Assembly: GCF_900156315.1 (NCBI RefSeq)
Contig: NZ_FTNI01000001.1
Span: 310,001-374,000 of the forward strand
Reading direction: 5' to 3'
Source: Microbispora rosea
GTDB taxonomy: Bacteria > Actinomycetota > Actinomycetes > Streptosporangiales > Streptosporangiaceae
DNA length: 64,000 bases
In this document: piece after piece, positions 54,947 through 63,804 of the stretch
Layout of the letters: each line of letters opens with the position of its first letter
How positions within the stretch are numbered: position 1 is the stretch's first letter
Translations under genes and position numbers: made by a program
The notes under the pieces: generated by a model
What the model saw: the letters and a program-made list of their open reading frames with translations, nothing else
The model's database searches: none
What the model was told of the DNA's origin: nothing

Positions 54947-55849
54947 GTGCTGCGGCGGACGACCACGATTTCGGACATCGACGCGCCGGTGAGGCTGGCG
55001 GAGCTGCTCGACCACCACGACTACCTGGCCGACGAGGGCGTGACGACCGCGGCCTACCTCGCGCTCAAGATGGGCCGGCCGCTGTTCCTGGAAGGCGAGG
55101 CGGGCGTCGGCAAGACCGAGCTGGCCAAGACGCTGGCGGCGATCCTGGACGCGCCGCTGATCAGGCTGCAGTGCCACGAGGGGCTCGACGCGGCGCAGGC
55201 CATGTACGACTGGGACTTCCCCCGGCAGCTCCTGCATCTCAAGGCGGCCGAGGCGGCCGGCGTGGCCGACGTCGCCGCGATCGAGGGCGAGATCTACGAC
55301 CGGCGGTTCCTCATCGCGAGGCCGCTGCTGCGGGCCCTGGAGACGCAGCCCTGCGTGCTGCTGGTGGACGAGATCGACCGGGCCGACGACGAGTTCGAGG
55401 CGTTCCTGCTCGAGGTGCTGTCCGACTTCACGATCTCGGTGCCGGAGATCGGGACGATCAGCGCGGCGACCCCGCCGGTGGTCGTCCTGACCTCCAACCG
55501 GACCCGCGAGGTGCACGACGCGCTCAAACGGCGCTGTCTGTATCACTGGCTGGAGCATCCCGGGTTCGACCGGGAGGTCGCGATCCTGCGGCGGCGCCTG
55601 CCCGGATGCGCGGAGCGGCTCGCGGCCGACGTGGCGCGGACGGCGGGCCGGATGCGCGAGGCCGGCCTGGTCAAGCCGCCCGGCATCGCCGAGACCCTCG
55701 ACTGGGCCGAGGCGCTGCTCACGCTCGGCGCGGTGGAGCTCGATCCGGCCCTGGCCGCCGCGACGCTGGGCGCGGTGCTCAAGCACCGGGAGGACCAGGA
55801 GACGGTCCGGGCCCTGGGGCTGCTCACGCCGGGCGGCGGCCGTGGCTGA
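54947..55849 (+). CDS. coxD: MoxR-family AAA+ ATPase (CoxD-like)
   Basis: The 300-residue ATPase has Walker A GEAGVGKTE near residue 51, Walker B VLLVDEIDRAD and sensor 1 VVLTSNRTREVHDAL. The segment RLQCHEGLDAAQAMYDWDFPRQLLHL is typical of CoxD, which helps insert the Cu-S-Mo centre of CO dehydrogenase or matures related molybdo-hydroxylases. It overlaps the next gene by 8 nt, forming a coxD-coxE-xdhC-mocA operon. The symbol rests on similarity and context. Confidence 0.85.
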   Translation: MLRRTTTISDIDAPVRLAELLDHHDYLADEGVTTAAYLALKMGRPLFLEGEAGVGKTELAKTLAAILDAPLIRLQCHEGLDAAQAMYDWDFPRQLLHLKAAEAAGVADVAAIEGEIYDRRFLIARPLLRALETQPCVLLVDEIDRADDEFEAFLLEVLSDFTISVPEIGTISAATPPVVVLTSNRTREVHDALKRRCLYHWLEHPGFDREVAILRRRLPGCAERLAADVARTAGRMREAGLVKPPGIAETLDWAEALLTLGAVELDPALAAATLGAVLKHREDQETVRALGLLTPGGGRG

Positions 55850-57047
55850 CGACGCCGCCGTCACCGGCAGGGGCGGGCACGGCAGCGGCCCTGGCCCGCT
55901 CGCGTCGCCGGGCGGCGGCCCGGAGCCGGTCGCGGTGCTGACCGGGTTCGCCCGGACGCTCCGGGCGGCGGGGGTCGCGGCCGACCACCATCGCACGCAG
56001 ACCTTCCTGAGGGCGGTCGGCCAGCTCGACGCCACCGACGGGCGGAACGTCTACTGGGCGGGCCGTCTCACCCTGTGCGCCGGGCCCGACGACCTGCCCC
56101 GCTACGACCGCTGCTTCGCGGCCTACTTCTCCGCGGCCTTCCCCGCGCCGCGCCGCGTACGCGCGACGGTCGTGTCCGTGACCCGCCCGGTGGCGGCGGC
56201 GTACGGCGGCGGGGAGCCGGAACCGGCGGGCGAGACGGGCGCGCCCCCGGCCACGGCGAGCGAGATCGAAGTGCTGCGGCACCGGGACGTGGCGCGGATG
56301 AGCGAGGCCGAGCGGCGGGAGGTGCACCGCCTGCTCGCGCTGCTGCGCGGTGCGCGGCAGCCGCGCAGGTCGCGCCGCCACCGCCCGTCGCCCCACGGCG
56401 GCGCGACCGACGCCCGGCGCACGGTCAGGGAGATCCTGCGGCACGGCGGGGAACCGGCCCGGCTGCGCCGCCGCGTGCGCAGGGACCGGCCGCGACGGGT
56501 CGTCATGCTCGTGGACGTCAGCGGCTCGATGGCCGCATACGCCGACACGCTGCTGCGCTTCGCCCACGCGCTGGTGCGCGCGGAGCCGGGGGCGACCGAG
56601 GTGTTCAGCATCGGGACCCGGCTCACCCGGATCACCGCCGCGCTGCGCCACCGCGACCCCGGCCTCGCCATGGACGAGTGCTCGGCGGCCATCCCGGACT
56701 GGAGCGGCGGCACCCGGCTGGGGGAGGAGGTGCGGGCGCTGCTGCGCCTGTCCGACCCCCGGGGCGCGATCGTCGTGATCGCCTCCGACGGATGGGAGCG
56801 GGGCTCTGCCGACCTGCTGGAGGCGCAGATGGCCCGGCTGTCCCGGCTGGCCCGCCGCGTCGTGTGGGTCAATCCGCACAAGGGCGACCCTGCGTACCGG
56901 CCGCTGACCGCGGGCATCCGGGCGGCGCTGCCCCACGTCACGGACTTCGTCGCGGGGCACAGCCTGGCCGCGTACGAGGACCTGGCCGCGCTGCTGGCCG
57001 GCGACCGGCCCGTGTGGGCCAGGGGAAGGGGAGGGGCCGATGCGTGA
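55842..57047 (+). CDS. coxE: VWA-domain protein (CoxE-like)
   Basis: The 401-residue protein carries a VWA domain with an intact MIDAS motif DVSGSM near residue 225 and later Thr/Asp positions. The N-terminal half contains an Arg-rich linker before the domain. CoxE proteins pair with MoxR ATPases in cofactor maturation. GTG 55842 overlaps the coxD 3' end. It overlaps xdhC by 8 nt. Confidence 0.85.
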   Translation: MADDAAVTGRGGHGSGPGPLASPGGGPEPVAVLTGFARTLRAAGVAADHHRTQTFLRAVGQLDATDGRNVYWAGRLTLCAGPDDLPRYDRCFAAYFSAAFPAPRRVRATVVSVTRPVAAAYGGGEPEPAGETGAPPATASEIEVLRHRDVARMSEAERREVHRLLALLRGARQPRRSRRHRPSPHGGATDARRTVREILRHGGEPARLRRRVRRDRPRRVVMLVDVSGSMAAYADTLLRFAHALVRAEPGATEVFSIGTRLTRITAALRHRDPGLAMDECSAAIPDWSGGTRLGEEVRALLRLSDPRGAIVVIASDGWERGSADLLEAQMARLSRLARRVVWVNPHKGDPAYRPLTAGIRAALPHVTDFVAGHSLAAYEDLAALLAGDRPVWARGRGGADA

Positions 57048-58140
57048 CGTGCTGGACCAGGTGCTGCGCTGGTGGGAGCAGGGGCGGCGATTCGGCCTCG
57101 CCACCGTCGTCGGCACCTTCCGCAGTGCGCCGCGCCCGCCCGGCGCCGCCATGGCCGTCCTCGACGGCGAGGCGGCCGGCAGCGTGTCGGGCGGCTGCGT
57201 CGAGGGAGCGGTCTACGAGCTCGCCGCGCAGGTCGTCGCGACCGGGACGCCGGTGCTGCAGCGGTACGGCGTGAGCGACGACGACGCCTTCGCGGTCGGC
57301 CTGACCTGCGGCGGGATCATCGACGTGTTCGTGGAGCCGGTCTCCAGGGAGGACTATCCGCAGCTGGGGGAGGTCGCCGCGGACGTCGCCGCGCGGCGGC
57401 CGGTCGCCGTGGCCACGATCGTCGCGGGCCCCGGCCGCGTCGGGGCCCGCCGCGTGGTCTGGCCGGATCGGGCGGCGGGCTCGCTCGGCTCGGCCCGGCT
57501 CGACGACGCGGTGGACGACGATGTGCGCGGCATGCTCGCGCAGGGCCTGACCGGCGTGCGGCGTTACGGCTCCGAGGGCGAGCGGCGGCTCGACGACCTG
57601 CGGGTGTTCGTGCAGTCGTTCGCGCCGCCGCCGCGCATGCTGGTCTTCGGCGCGATCGACTTCGCCGCGGCCGTCGCGCGGATCGGGCGCTTCCTCGGCT
57701 ACCACGTGGTGGTGTGCGACGCGCGGCCGGTCTTCGCCACGGCCAAGCGGTTCCCCGAGGCCGACGAGGTCGTGGTGGCCTGGCCGCACGACTACCTGGC
57801 CGCCGCCGAGGTCGACGAGCGCACCGCGATCTGCGTGCTCACCCACGACCCGAAGTTCGACGTGCCGCTGCTGGAGGTGGCCCTGCGCACTCCCGCGGCG
57901 TACGTCGGGGCCATGGGGTCGCGGCGCACGCACGCGGACCGGCTGGCACGGCTGGGCGAGGCGGGCCTGACCGAGGACGAGCTGGCCCGGCTGAGGTCGC
58001 CGATCGGGCTCGACCTCGGGGCGCGCACGCCGGAGGAGACGGCCGTGTCGATCGCGGCCGAGCTGATCCAGCTGCGCTGGGGCGGCAGCGGCAGGCCGCT
58101 CACCGAGACGTCGGGGCGCATCCACGGCGAGTCGCGGTGA
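57040..58140 (+). CDS. xdhC: XdhC/CoxI-family molybdenum cofactor maturation protein
   Basis: XdhC proteins bind and sulfurate molybdenum cofactor before insertion into xanthine-oxidase-family enzymes. The N-terminal half (FGLATVVGTFRSAPRPPGAAM, GSVSGGCVEGAVYE) and the C-terminal Rossmann domain (MLVFGAIDFAAAVARIGRFLGY, YVGAMGSRRTHADRLARL) are diagnostic. 366 residues, ATG 57040. Its TGA overlaps the GTG of the next gene. Confidence 0.92.
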   Translation: MRDVLDQVLRWWEQGRRFGLATVVGTFRSAPRPPGAAMAVLDGEAAGSVSGGCVEGAVYELAAQVVATGTPVLQRYGVSDDDAFAVGLTCGGIIDVFVEPVSREDYPQLGEVAADVAARRPVAVATIVAGPGRVGARRVVWPDRAAGSLGSARLDDAVDDDVRGMLAQGLTGVRRYGSEGERRLDDLRVFVQSFAPPPRMLVFGAIDFAAAVARIGRFLGYHVVVCDARPVFATAKRFPEADEVVVAWPHDYLAAAEVDERTAICVLTHDPKFDVPLLEVALRTPAAYVGAMGSRRTHADRLARLGEAGLTEDELARLRSPIGLDLGARTPEETAVSIAAELIQLRWGGSGRPLTETSGRIHGESR

Positions 58141-58712
58141 GCGGCGCGGCGGTCGCCGGGCTGCTGCTGGCCGCCGGAGGCGGCAGCAGGTTCGGCGGGC
58201 CGAAGGCGCTGGTGGAGTTCGAGGGGGAGCGGCTGGCCGACCGCGGGGTGCGGCTGCTCGCCGAGGGCGGGTGCCGCCCGGTGCTGATCGTCCTCGGGGC
58301 CGCCGACGTGCCGGTCGCCGGTGCGGTCGTCGTGCGCAATGCCGGCTGGGCGGCCGGCCTGGGGTCGTCCCTGCGGGCCGGGCTGCGCGCGCTCCCTCCG
58401 GCCGCCCCCGCGGTGGTGATCGCACTGGCCGACCAGCCGCTGGTGCGGCCCGAGGCGGTGCGCCGGCTGATCGCGGCGTTCGAGGCGGGCGCCCGTGTCG
58501 CCGTCGCGGCGTACGGCGGGGCGCCGCGCAACCCGGTGCTCGTCGCGCGCGAGCACCTGGCGGAGGTGGCCGCGCTCGCCGAGGGCGACGTCGGCGCGCG
58601 GCCCTTCCTGCGCGCGCATCCCGAACTGCTCACGGCCGTGCCCTGCGACGACGCGGGCGACCCCGCGGACGTCGACACCCCGGCCGACCTGCGCCGGCTC
58701 CGCGAAGGGTGA
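58137..58712 (+). CDS. mocA: MobA/MocA-like molybdopterin nucleotidyltransferase
   Basis: The 191-residue protein is a nucleotidyltransferase with the N-terminal GLLLAAGGGSRFGGPKAL loop and the D-Q-P-L motif (ALADQPLVRPEAV). In XO-family operons it adds CMP to molybdopterin to form MCD. GTG 58137 overlaps the xdhC stop (GTGA). No CoxLMS or other structural subunits are in the window. Confidence 0.88.
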   Translation: MSGAAVAGLLLAAGGGSRFGGPKALVEFEGERLADRGVRLLAEGGCRPVLIVLGAADVPVAGAVVVRNAGWAAGLGSSLRAGLRALPPAAPAVVIALADQPLVRPEAVRRLIAAFEAGARVAVAAYGGAPRNPVLVAREHLAEVAALAEGDVGARPFLRAHPELLTAVPCDDAGDPADVDTPADLRRLREG

Positions 58713-58789
58713 TTCGCCCGATTCGCCGCCAATGGTGAGCCCCATCACAATGATCGCGCAAGCAGTCCGGCCGAGCAGGGAGCGGTGTC

Positions 58790-59590
58790 ATGACGGAGCA
58801 GGCGCCCGGCGGGTTCGACGTCACTCACCCCAACGTCGCCCGCATGTACGACTACTACCTGGGCGGCAAGAACCACTTCCCGGCCGACCGGGCGGCGGCC
58901 GAGCGGATCATCGAGCTGTCTCAGGGGCACGTGCGGGAGGCCGTGCGGGAGAACCGCGCGTTCCTCGGCCGGGCCGTGCGCTACCTGGCGGCCGAGTGCG
59001 GCATCCGCCAGTTCCTCGACCTCGGCGCCGGGCTGCCGACGCAGGGCAATGTCCACGAGATCGCGCTGAAGGAGGCCCCCGACTCGGTCGTGACGTACGT
59101 GGACAACGACGCGGTGGTGGCCGCGCACGCGCGGGCCCTGCTGGAGGGCGATCCGCGGGTGCGCTTCCTGGAGGGCGACCTGCGCAGGCCCGAGGAGATC
59201 GTCGCCGCGGCGTCGGCGGCCGGTCTCATCTTCGACCGGCCCGTCGCGCTGCTGCTGGTGGCCTGCCTCCACTTCGTGCCGGACGAGGAGGACCCGGAAG
59301 GGATCGTGGCGGCCTACCGGGAAGTGCTTCCCTCCGGGAGCCACGTCGTCATCTCGCACGCCTGCTCCGACCCCGTTCCGGAGGCGATGGCCGCGGCGGG
59401 CGGCGTCTACGGCAGGGCCAACGCGCCCTTCGAGGCCAGGCCGGCGGCGCGGATCGCCCGGTTCTTCGACGGGTTCGACATGGTCGAGCCGGGCACGGTG
59501 CCGCTGAACGAGTGGCGCCCCGAGTTCGACGCGCTGCCGTTGCGCGGCGGCTTCCTGCCGGTGCTCGGAGGCGTCGGCCGCCGCCCCTGA
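58790..59590 (+). CDS. SAM-dependent methyltransferase, DUF574 family
   Basis: The 266-residue protein begins with the family text HPNVARMYDYYLGGKNHFPADR and has the SAM loop FLDLGAGLPTQGNVHE. This family is greatly expanded in actinomycetes and its substrates are mostly unknown. AGGGAG at 58777 precedes the ATG. It stands alone between operons. Confidence 0.92.
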   Translation: MTEQAPGGFDVTHPNVARMYDYYLGGKNHFPADRAAAERIIELSQGHVREAVRENRAFLGRAVRYLAAECGIRQFLDLGAGLPTQGNVHEIALKEAPDSVVTYVDNDAVVAAHARALLEGDPRVRFLEGDLRRPEEIVAAASAAGLIFDRPVALLLVACLHFVPDEEDPEGIVAAYREVLPSGSHVVISHACSDPVPEAMAAAGGVYGRANAPFEARPAARIARFFDGFDMVEPGTVPLNEWRPEFDALPLRGGFLPVLGGVGRRP

Positions 59591-59685
59591 CGGTGGTCAC
59601 GACCGCTCCCGCTGGCTAGCCTTGGGACCCGAGTACGGAACATCATTCGGTTACTGGCGGGTTCAAGCGCGGAAGGACGAAGCGG

Positions 59686-60720
59686 ATGCGGATCGGGATG
59701 GCCCTCAACTACTCGGGGGGCTTCAAGGAGACCGTCGCCGAGCTGGCCGACTACGAGAAGGCCGGGCTCGACATCGTGTTCGTGGCCGAGGCGTACAGCT
59801 TCGACGCCGTCAGCCAGCTCGGTTACATCGCGGCGAGGACCGAGCGGCTGCAGATCGCCTCGGGCATCCTGCCGATCTACTCCCGTACGCCGGCCCTGCT
59901 GGCCATGACGGCCGCCGGTCTCGACTACGTCTCCGACGGGCGGTTCACGCTCGGCCTCGGCGCCTCCGGCCCGCAGGTGATCGAGGGCTTCCACGGCGTG
60001 CCGTACACCGCGCCGCTCGGCCGCACCCGCGAGGTGATCGAGATCTGCCGCAAGGTCTGGCGGCGCGAGCGGCTGGAGTACTCCGGCAGGCACTACACGC
60101 TGCCTCTGGAAGGCGGCACCGGCCTCGGCAAGCCGCTCAAGCTGATCAACCACCCCGTGCGCGAGCGCATCCCGATCGTGATCGCCGCCATCGGGCCGAA
60201 GAACGTGGAGCTCGCCGCCGAGCTGGCCGAGGGCTGGGAGCCGATCTTCTACATGCCGGAGAAGGCCGGCGAGGTGTGGGGCCCCTCGCTGGCCGCCGGT
60301 CGCGAGCGCAGGGATCCCGCTCTCGGCGAGCTGGACGTGGTCGCGCAGGCCGTGCTCGCGATCGGCGACGACGTCGACGGCGTGCTTGAGCTGGGCCGAT
60401 CCATGGCCGCCCTCTACATCGGAGGCATGGGCGCCAAGGGCAGGAACTTCTACAACGACCTCGCCCGCCGCTACGGCTACGAGAAGGAGGCCGAGCAGAT
60501 CCAGGACCTCTACCTGGAGGGCAAAAAGAAGGAGGCCGAGGCGCTGGTGCCCAGGGAGCTGCTGGAGCGCGTCTCGCTGATCGGCCCGGAGGGCCACGTG
60601 CGGGAGCGGCTGGCCGCGCTGCGCGAGGCCGGGGTGACCACGCTCAACGTCGCCCCCGTGGCCCACACCCACGAGGAGCGTGTGCGGCTCATCGAGAAGA
60701 TCAGGGACATGGCGGCCTGA
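59686..60720 (+). CDS. LLM-class (probably F420-dependent) oxidoreductase
   Basis: The luciferase-like TIM barrel (M-R-I-G-M-A-L-N-Y-S at the start; RLQIASGILPIYSRTPALLAMTAAGLDYVSDGRFTLGLG core) is typical of actinobacterial F420-dependent oxidoreductases. 344 residues. ATG 59686 follows GGAAGGA. The TAGCCT at about 59617 may be its -10. Substrate unknown. Confidence 0.9.
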   Translation: MRIGMALNYSGGFKETVAELADYEKAGLDIVFVAEAYSFDAVSQLGYIAARTERLQIASGILPIYSRTPALLAMTAAGLDYVSDGRFTLGLGASGPQVIEGFHGVPYTAPLGRTREVIEICRKVWRRERLEYSGRHYTLPLEGGTGLGKPLKLINHPVRERIPIVIAAIGPKNVELAAELAEGWEPIFYMPEKAGEVWGPSLAAGRERRDPALGELDVVAQAVLAIGDDVDGVLELGRSMAALYIGGMGAKGRNFYNDLARRYGYEKEAEQIQDLYLEGKKKEAEALVPRELLERVSLIGPEGHVRERLAALREAGVTTLNVAPVAHTHEERVRLIEKIRDMAA

Positions 60721-60853
60721 GCCGTCCGGCCGGCGCGGGCAACCGGCGCCCCCGCGCCGTCCTGCGCCGTCGCCCCGCGCCGTCGCGCCGCCCGAGTGGG
60801 CGGCGCGGCGCGGGATGCCCCGGCCGCGGCGTGTGAGGGGCGCCGTGCGGGCG

Positions 60854-60859
60854 TAGAGT
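60854..60859 (+). promoter_or_regulatory. Candidate -10 box, leaderless pepQ promoter
   Basis: TAGAGT ends 6 nt before the GTG at 60866, with no ribosome site. Confidence 0.4.
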
Positions 60860-60865
60860 CCGGGC

Positions 60866-61927
60866 GTGACGTACGAAACTCGCCGCGCGCGGCTGGCCGC
60901 GGCGCTCCCCGGGCACGACGCGGCCGCCGCTCTGGTCACCTGGCCGGTCAACGTCCGTTATCTGACCGGCCTGAGCAGTTCCAACGCCGCCGTGCTCGTC
61001 ACCGCGACGGGTGAGGCCGCGCTCGCCACCGACTCGCGCTACCTGGAGACGGCCCAGGCGGTGTGCCCGGGCGTCGAGGTGATCGAGGACCGCGACGTCG
61101 CGGGGGTGCTGCTCGGCCGCGTGCCGGGCGCGGCGCGGGTCGCGGTGGAGGCCGACCACATGCCGGTGGGGCTGTTCCAGCGGCTGACCGCCGAGCACGC
61201 CGGCCTCCATCCGGTCGGCGGCCTCGTGGAGGCCGTCAGAGCCGTGAAGGACGAGGGGGAGATCGCCGCGCTGCGGCGCGCCTGCGCGATCACCGACGAG
61301 GCGTTCTCCGCGGTCCTGGGGCGCATCGCCCCCGGCGTCACCGAGCGGGAGATCGCCCGGTGGCTGGAGGCCGTCATGGTCGAGCTCGGCGCCGACAAGC
61401 CGGCCTTCGACTCCATCGTGGCGAGCGGCCCCAACGGCTCGATCCCGCACCACTCGCCCTCCGGCCGGCAGGTCGAGCGGGGCGACCTGGTGACCATGGA
61501 CTTCGGCGCCCGCTACGACGGCTACCACGCGGACATGACCCGCACGGTCGCGGTGGGCCCGCCCGCCCCCTGGCAGCGTGACCTCCACGACCTCGTACGG
61601 CAGGCCCAGCGCGCGGGCCGCCACGCCGTACGGGCGGGGGCGACGGCGCACGAGGTGGACGCGGCGGCGCGCGAGGTGATCGCGGAGGCGGGTCACGCCG
61701 AGCGGTTCGGCCACGGGCTGGGTCACGGAGTCGGACTGGAGATCCACGAGCTGCCGTTCCTGGGCCCTGGCAGGACCGGTAGACTAGAGGATCGAGTTCC
61801 GATCACCGTCGAGCCGGGGGTCTATCTCCCGGGCAGGGGCGGTGTGCGCATCGAGGACACGCTTGTGACGCGTGGTGACGGGCCGGAGCTTCTCACACTG
61901 ACGACCAAGGAGCTGCTCGTCCTGTAG
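60866..61927 (+). CDS. pepQ: Xaa-Pro peptidase (M24 family)
   Basis: An N-terminal creatinase-like domain is followed by the pita-bread metallopeptidase fold. Metal ligands lie in [18 protein letters not shown] (two Asp), [14 protein letters not shown] (His), [10 protein letters not shown] (Glu) and GVRIEDT (Glu). It cleaves X-Pro bonds. 353 residues. The adjacency to efp is conserved in actinobacteria, and efp acts on proline-rich translation. Confidence 0.93.
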   Translation: MTYETRRARLAAALPGHDAAAALVTWPVNVRYLTGLSSSNAAVLVTATGEAALATDSRYLETAQAVCPGVEVIEDRDVAGVLLGRVPGAARVAVEADHMPVGLFQRLTAEHAGLHPVGGLVEAVRAVKDEGEIAALRRACAITDEAFSAVLGRIAPGVTEREIARWLEAVMVELGADKPAFDSIVASGPNGSIPHHSPSGRQVERGDLVTMDFGARYDGYHADMTRTVAVGPPAPWQRDLHDLVRQAQRAGRHAVRAGATAHEVDAAAREVIAEAGHAERFGHGLGHGVGLEIHELPFLGPGRTGRLEDRVPITVEPGVYLPGRGGVRIEDTLVTRGDGPELLTLTTKELLVL

Positions 61928-61952
61928 GGCAGCCGCACGCGGGAGACGCTAC

Positions 61953-62513
61953 GTGGCGACGACGAACGACCTGAAGAACGGACTCGTGCTCAAGCTCGAC
62001 GGTGGGGAGCTGTGGACCGTTGTCGAGTTCCAGCACGTCAAGCCGGGTAAGGGCGGTGCGTTCGTCCGCACCAAGCTCAAGAACATCCTGTCCGGGAAGG
62101 TCGTCGACAAGACCTTCAACGCCGGCGTGAAGGTCGACGTGGCGAACGTCGACAAGCGCGACATGCAGTACTCCTACCTCGACGGCGACGACTTCGTGTT
62201 CATGGACACCGAGACCTACGACATGGTCAACATCCCGCGTGACGTGGTGGGCAGCGCGGCCAACTACATGCTGGAGAACACGACCGCGACCATCGCCTTC
62301 AACGAGGGCAACCCGCTGTACGTCGACCTCCCGGCGGCCGCGGAGCTGACGATCTCGCACACCGACCCGGGCCTGCAGGGCGACCGCTCCACCGGCGGCA
62401 CCAAGCCCGCCACCCTGGAGACCGGCGCCGAGATCAAGGTCCCGCTCTTCATCACGACCGGCGAGAAGGTCAAGGTCGACACTCGCACCGGCGAGTACCT
62501 CGGTCGGGCCTGA
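61953..62513 (+). CDS. efp: Elongation factor P
   Basis: EF-P relieves ribosome stalling at polyproline. The protein starts [21 protein letters not shown] and has the functional loop [17 protein letters not shown] with lysine at the tip. 186 residues in three OB-like domains. GTG 61953 follows a purine-rich GGGAGA. It is followed by nusB after one base. Confidence 0.97.
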   Translation: MATTNDLKNGLVLKLDGGELWTVVEFQHVKPGKGGAFVRTKLKNILSGKVVDKTFNAGVKVDVANVDKRDMQYSYLDGDDFVFMDTETYDMVNIPRDVVGSAANYMLENTTATIAFNEGNPLYVDLPAAAELTISHTDPGLQGDRSTGGTKPATLETGAEIKVPLFITTGEKVKVDTRTGEYLGRA

Positions 62514-62514
62514 C

Positions 62515-62925
62515 GTGTCGGCTCGGGGGAAGGCCCGCCGCCGCGCGCTGGACATTCTCTTCGAGGCCGAGGCCCGGCAGCTCAGCCCACTCAACGTGCT
62601 CGCCGAGCGGGTGGAGCGGGCCGACCCGCCGGTCAACGAGTACACCTCCTTCCTCGTCGAGGGCGTGGTCCGGCACCTGGACCGCATCGACGAGCTGATC
62701 TCGACGTACGCCGAGGGCTGGACCCTGGAGCGCATGCCGGCCGTGGACCGCAACGTCCTGCGCGGCGGGACCTACGAGATGCTGTGGTCGGAGGAGGTTC
62801 CGGAGGGCGTGGTCATCAGCGAGTGGGTGCACCTGGCCGCGGAGCTGTCGACCGACGAGTCGCCGCAGTTCGTCAACGGGCTGCTGGCCCGCTTCAAGCA
62901 GCTCAAGCCCTCGCTTTCGCTCTGA
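62515..62925 (+). CDS. nusB: Transcription antitermination protein NusB
   Basis: NusB binds boxA RNA with NusE in rRNA antitermination. The N-terminal ARGKARRRALDILFEAEAR, then LERMPAVDRNVLRGGTYEMLW and FVNGLLARF, are family motifs. 136 residues. GTG 62515 lies one base after the efp stop, so both are co-transcribed. Confidence 0.96.
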   Translation: MSARGKARRRALDILFEAEARQLSPLNVLAERVERADPPVNEYTSFLVEGVVRHLDRIDELISTYAEGWTLERMPAVDRNVLRGGTYEMLWSEEVPEGVVISEWVHLAAELSTDESPQFVNGLLARFKQLKPSLSL

Positions 62926-62981
62926 CCCCACGGCCCCTCGGTCCGGCAGCCCGGCAGCTCCCGCGGCTGCGGCGGTTCCGG

Positions 62982-63014
62982 GAGGCCGACAGCTCCGAGA
63001 GGCCCGACAGCTCC
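62982..63014 (+). repeat. Short direct repeat before the methyltransferase gene
   Basis: GAGGCCGACAGCTCC and GAGGCCCGACAGCTCC follow each other, with related degraded copies on both sides (62942-63026). Confidence 0.55.
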
Positions 63015-63039
63015 GTCAGGCCCGATAGGGAGGCCGTAA

Positions 63040-63762
63040 GTGCGTGACGCCACACGCCGCGCCGTCGTCTGGGAGGCGCTTCGCGCGCTCCTGGCCGAGC
63101 GGACGGCCGCCACCGGGCGCGACACGCTCGACATCGTCGACGCCGGCGGCGGCACGGGCGGTTTCGCCGTGCCGCTGGCCACGCTCGGGCACGCCGTGAC
63201 CGTGGTCGACCCGACCCCCGACTCGCTGGCCGCGCTGGAGCGCCGCGCCGCCGAGACGGGCGTCGGCGTGAAGGGCCTGCAGGGCGACGCCGCCGACCTC
63301 GGCGACCTGCTGGAGCCCGGCAGCGCCGACCTGGTGCTGTGCCACAGCGTGCTGGAGTACGTCGAGGACCCGGCGGGGGCGCTGGGCGCGGTCGGCGGCA
63401 TCCTGCGGCCGGGCGGCGTGGTGAGCGTGCTGGCCGCCAACTCGGTCGCCGCCGCCGTCCACCGCTCGCTGGCCGGTCACTTCGACGAGGCGCGCCGGGT
63501 GCTGTCGGACCCGGCGGGCCGCTGGGGCGACCGCGACCCCACGCCGCGCCGCTTCTCCCGCGAGACGCTGGGCGCGCTGCTCGCGGGCGCCGGGTTCACC
63601 GTCGGCGAGGTGCACGGCGTGCGGATCTTCGCCGACCTCGTCCCGGGCATGTTGGCCGAGGGCGACCCCGAGGGCCTCGTCGCGCTGGAGCGGGCGGCGG
63701 CCACCCATCCCGTGCTCCGCGACGTCGCCACCCAGATCCACGTCATCGCCTACCGCCAGTAG
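63040..63762 (+). CDS. SAM-dependent methyltransferase (SmtA-like)
   Basis: The 240-residue class I methyltransferase has the SAM loop IVDAGGGTGGFAVPLATLGH near residue 32 and the post-motif LVLCHSVLEYVEDPAGALG. GTG 63040 follows AGGGAGG at 63027-63033. It sits directly upstream of dinB, a common actinobacterial pairing; substrate unknown. Confidence 0.9.
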   Translation: MRDATRRAVVWEALRALLAERTAATGRDTLDIVDAGGGTGGFAVPLATLGHAVTVVDPTPDSLAALERRAAETGVGVKGLQGDAADLGDLLEPGSADLVLCHSVLEYVEDPAGALGAVGGILRPGGVVSVLAANSVAAAVHRSLAGHFDEARRVLSDPAGRWGDRDPTPRRFSRETLGALLAGAGFTVGEVHGVRIFADLVPGMLAEGDPEGLVALERAAATHPVLRDVATQIHVIAYRQ

Positions 63763-63792
63763 AAAAGACGTTCGGATAGCGCGGTGGTCGGG

Positions 63793-63798
63793 TAGGGT
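63793..63798 (+). promoter_or_regulatory. Candidate promoter of dinB
   Basis: TAGGGT ends 6 nt before the ATG at 63805. TTCGGA at 63771-63776 is a possible -35 with a 16-nt spacer. No ribosome site lies between, so the mRNA is probably leaderless. Confidence 0.45.
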
Positions 63799-63804
63799 GA
63801 CCTC

